From an uncultured Dialister sp. (lineage in GTDB: Bacteria > Bacillota > Negativicutes > Veillonellales > Dialisteraceae): a stretch of DNA of 15,875 nt. The first letter of the stretch is position 1, and the number at the start of each line of letters is the position of its first letter. A model generated the notes under the pieces. It saw nothing but the letters and a program-made list of their open reading frames with translations. It did no database searches and was not told the DNA's origin. Shown in pieces: positions 13,763 through 15,875 of this stretch. Location: assembly GCA_934193095.1 (NCBI GenBank), contig CAKPUX010000046.1:1-15875 (forward strand). Direction: 5' to 3'. A program made the translations under genes and the position numbers.

Positions 13763-15067
13763 TCATTCTCCTTTGGAGCTCTTGAAGGCTTCTCTTTTGC
13801 CGATGACGGTCACGCCATTCATGTACGGTACGAGGACATCCGGGACGCGGATGGTGCCGTCAGCCTGCTGGTAGTTTTCCATGATAGCAGCGACAGTACG
13901 GCCGACAGCGAGGCCGGAGCCATTCAGCGTATGGACGAATTCCGGTTTCGCGCCCGGCGTTCTGCGGAAGCGGATATTTGCGCGGCGTGCCTGGAAATCA
14001 AGGCAGTTCGAGCAGGAGGAGATCTCTCTGTACTTATTCTGTGCCGGCATCCAGACTTCGATATCATAGGTCTTCGCAGAGGAGAAGCCGATATCACCGC
14101 TGCAGAGGCAGACGACATGGTACGGGATCTCGAGCAGCTGGAGGATCTTTTCCGCTTCTGCCGTCAGAGATTCCAGCTCATCCCAGCTGTCTTCCGGCTT
14201 GCAGTACTTCACCATTTCTACTTTATGGAACTGGTGCTGACGGATAAGGCCGCGGGTATCCTTACCAGCGGAGCCCGCTTCTTTACGGAAGCACGGAGTG
14301 AGCGCCGTCAGATGGACTGGCAGCAGCGCACCGTCGATGATCTCGCCGGAGAAATAATTCGTCAGCGGCACTTCCGCAGTAGGCGTCATATACATGCTTT
14401 CCCCTTCGACTTTGTACATATCATCAGCGAATTTCGGCAGCTGGCCGGTGCCCTGCATGGACTTGCCATTGATGATGTAGGGCGGGATGACTTCGGTGTA
14501 GTCATTCTGCTGGGTATGTACGTCGAGCATGAAATTATATACCGCTCTTTCGAGACGGGCTGCCTGCGAGAGGTAGAAATAGAAACGCGCACCGGAGACC
14601 TTCCCCGCTCTTTCTGCATCCAGGATGCCGAGGGTATCGCCGAGCTCATAGTGAGCCTTGATCGGGAAATCAAAGGTCGGGATCTCGCCCCATTTGCGGA
14701 CTTCCGGATTTTCGCTGTCATCCTTGCCGACCGGGACAGACTTGTCGCACATATTCGGGATATGGAGAAGCAGTTCATTCAGCTTGGATTCGACTTCACC
14801 GAGTTCCTTATCGATGGCAGAGATCTTCTGTCCGACTTCTCTCATGCGAGCGATAGCATCTGCTGCATCTTCGCCATTCTTCTTCGCCATCGCGATCTTT
14901 TTGGATTCTGCATTCTTTTCGCTCTTCAGCGTTTCTGTATCGCGCAGGAGTTCTCTCCTCTTGCCATCGAGTGCGAGGACTTCGTCCAGATCGAATGGAT
15001 TGTGACGGTTGACGAGGTTCTGCTTCACTTCGTCTGCGTGTTCTCTGATGAATTTCATGTCTAACAT
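13763..15067 (-). CDS. serS: Seryl-tRNA synthetase
   Basis: Charges tRNA-Ser with serine using ATP. The 434 residues match normal bacterial length. The start MLDMKFIREHADEV is the usual family N-terminus, with AAAGGGAG 8 bases upstream. The tRNA-binding helical arm (long coiled coil) covers about 28-102. The class II core has TAEVPLTN (230-237), motif 2 PCFRKEAGSAGKDTRGLIRQ and HQFHKVEM (258-285), and motif 3 NGSGLAVGRTVAAIMENYQ (382-400) with RVPDVLVPYM (407-416). All key segments are present and I see no damage. Expression is set by a T-box leader upstream. Confidence 0.98.
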   Translation of the reverse strand: MLDMKFIREHADEVKQNLVNRHNPFDLDEVLALDGKRRELLRDTETLKSEKNAESKKIAMAKKNGEDAADAIARMREVGQKISAIDKELGEVESKLNELLLHIPNMCDKSVPVGKDDSENPEVRKWGEIPTFDFPIKAHYELGDTLGILDAERAGKVSGARFYFYLSQAARLERAVYNFMLDVHTQQNDYTEVIPPYIINGKSMQGTGQLPKFADDMYKVEGESMYMTPTAEVPLTNYFSGEIIDGALLPVHLTALTPCFRKEAGSAGKDTRGLIRQHQFHKVEMVKYCKPEDSWDELESLTAEAEKILQLLEIPYHVVCLCSGDIGFSSAKTYDIEVWMPAQNKYREISSCSNCLDFQARRANIRFRRTPGAKPEFVHTLNGSGLAVGRTVAAIMENYQQADGTIRVPDVLVPYMNGVTVIGKREAFKSSKGE

Positions 15068-15211
15068 AGTATCGCTCCCTTTAGGAAATATAAGATAGGA
15101 AATCGGCTTTCCTCATCTGACAGAAATAGTGATCGGCTGGCCGCTCGCTGACGCTTGAAACGGATCGGACGGGAAGAGACCGCTCACAGGCCATGGCGTC
15201 CTGCGAAAAGC

Positions 15212-15417
15212 AAATAAAAAGACCTCTTCCCTCCATGGGACGAAGTCATCGCGGTGCCACCCAATTTGCATAAGCCAGCTCATGGCTGATATCGGCTGCC
15301 TGCCGTCCGATTCTTCACCGGCCGCTCCTGAGTGGAAACTTTCTCATCTGCCAAGGCTCTCACCAGCCGCCCTGTCTCTGAAAGACATCTGAAAAAGATT
15401 TTCTCTTTCCCTGCGTT
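15212..15417 (-). promoter_or_regulatory. T-box leader of serS (uncharged tRNA-Ser sensor)
   Basis: Minus strand: stem I features AGAGA (15379-15375) and GGCGGCTGGTGAGAGCC, then the T-box sequence AATTGGGTGGCACCGCG (15266-15250), then a terminator GACTTCGTCCC/GGGAAGAGGTC (15247-15221) with TTTTTATTT. The specifier codon is probably TCC (15336-15334) in GTTTCCACTC on the 3' side of stem I, which fits serine. Uncharged tRNA-Ser would stabilise the antiterminator and switch serS on. A further 144 bases between this terminator and the ATG have no assigned role. Confidence 0.9.
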
Positions 15418-15423
15418 ATTAGT

Positions 15424-15452
15424 ATTATAGCGAGTTCATCTGTGTTTTGCAA
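15424..15452 (-). promoter_or_regulatory. Promoter of serS
   Basis: Minus strand TTGCAA (15452-15447), 17 bases, perfect TATAAT (15429-15424), starting the T-box leader near 15417. Confidence 0.85.
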
Positions 15453-15525
15453 TAGGAAAAAGGGTTCAAGATGCGGGGTTCAGGGTTGTGGGTTGTGGTG
15501 GCAGCTTCGCCGCAAAAAAAAGAAG

Positions 15526-15631
15526 CCAACCCCGCCTCGCTGCGCTCGGCAGCCCCTTCCAAGGGAAGGGGCTAGCGTGGACACTCCCTCCTTCCTATGG
15601 AAGGAGGTGCCCCGAAGGGGGCGGAGGTTGG
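15526..15631. repeat. Interspersed repeat, type 2 module, inverted copy e
   Basis: Contains CAGCCCCTTCC-AAGGGAAGGGGCT, CCTCCTTCC-TATG-GAAGGAGG and CCCCGAAGGGGGCGGAGGTTG, that is, the modules of copy c in the opposite orientation. The whole 15453-15875 stretch holds repeats and no gene that I can support. Confidence 0.75.
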
Positions 15632-15727
15632 ATAGGGAAAGGTGTATATGAGAAAATCTGTAGCACCGCCTCAGCAAGACATCATTTCCCTATCACCGCA
15701 TGCATGCTGATAAGCGTCGTGCAATAA

Positions 15728-15758
15728 ATATCCCTCCACTTCAGTCGGGATGACGATA
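15728..15758. repeat. Type 1 repeat, right end only
   Basis: ATCCCTCCACTTCAGTCGGG followed by ATGACGATA is a degraded right end. No matching left end is visible before the inverted type 2 copy. Confidence 0.55.
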
Positions 15759-15836
15759 CAGGGGAAACGGCATTCTCCTTTGCCATCTTCTGCGTGATGG
15801 GTTGAAAGCAAATGTGAGGCGAGCGTTTTCCCATAC

Positions 15837-15875
15837 CGTCATCTCGAGCGTAGCCGAGAGATCTTTCTTGCAGAC
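15837..15875. repeat. Type 1 repeat, left end cut by the window
   Basis: CGTCATCTCGAGCGTAGCCG then AGAGATCTTTCTTGCA: the left end of another copy that continues beyond the window. Confidence 0.7.

Noticed and set aside
13754..15064. Long plus-strand frame opposite serS
   Set aside because: It mirrors serS almost base for base; serS has all family motifs, a ribosome site and a T-box leader, so the other strand is a shadow.

Overview
The window looks like chromosome from a diderm Firmicute (class Negativicutes, possibly a Dialister, Allisonella or Megasphaera relative; the genus is a guess). A TonB-dependent outer-membrane receptor with a C-terminal phenylalanine implies an outer membrane. The T-box leader on serS and the strong AGGAGG-type ribosome sites are Firmicute traits.

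Layout. (a) 1-394, minus strand: start of a secreted protein cut by the window edge, with its own strong promoter. (b) 621-9328, minus strand: a probable operon, in transcription order: class I SAM methyltransferase, TonB-dependent siderophore-type receptor, lipoprotein solute-binding protein of the nickel/peptide class, two permeases, a possible 64-residue protein, and two ATPases. (c) 9384-10047: interspersed repeats and the upstream region of a plus-strand MerR/BmrR-type regulator (10048-10875). (d) 11059-12324, minus strand: secreted protein with four peptidoglycan-binding repeats and a 3D domain. (e) 12583-13431: three copies of a roughly 300-bp composite repeat. (f) 13437-13650, minus strand: a free-standing small RNA that I read as 6S RNA. 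(g) 13763-15067, minus strand: serS, with a T-box leader to about 15417. (h) 15453-15875: more of the same repeats.

How the genes fit together. The receptor would carry a chelate across the outer membrane, the lipoprotein would capture it, and the NikBCDE/DppBCDF-like complex would move it into the cytoplasm, where the methyltransferase could modify the ligand or a precursor. The operon promoter has a 19-bp spacer containing an inverted repeat, the layout MerR-family activators use, and a MerR/BmrR-like gene lies 0.7 kb away in divergent orientation.

The most striking observation is that the receptor frame is broken inside its signal peptide by a run of nine G (8244-8252). Eight G would restore a clean 731-residue receptor with a normal signal peptide. 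This is the classic layout of ON/OFF phase variation, so one slippage event could gate the whole import route. The substrate is not determined by the sequence; a metallophore or metal chelate is an inference.
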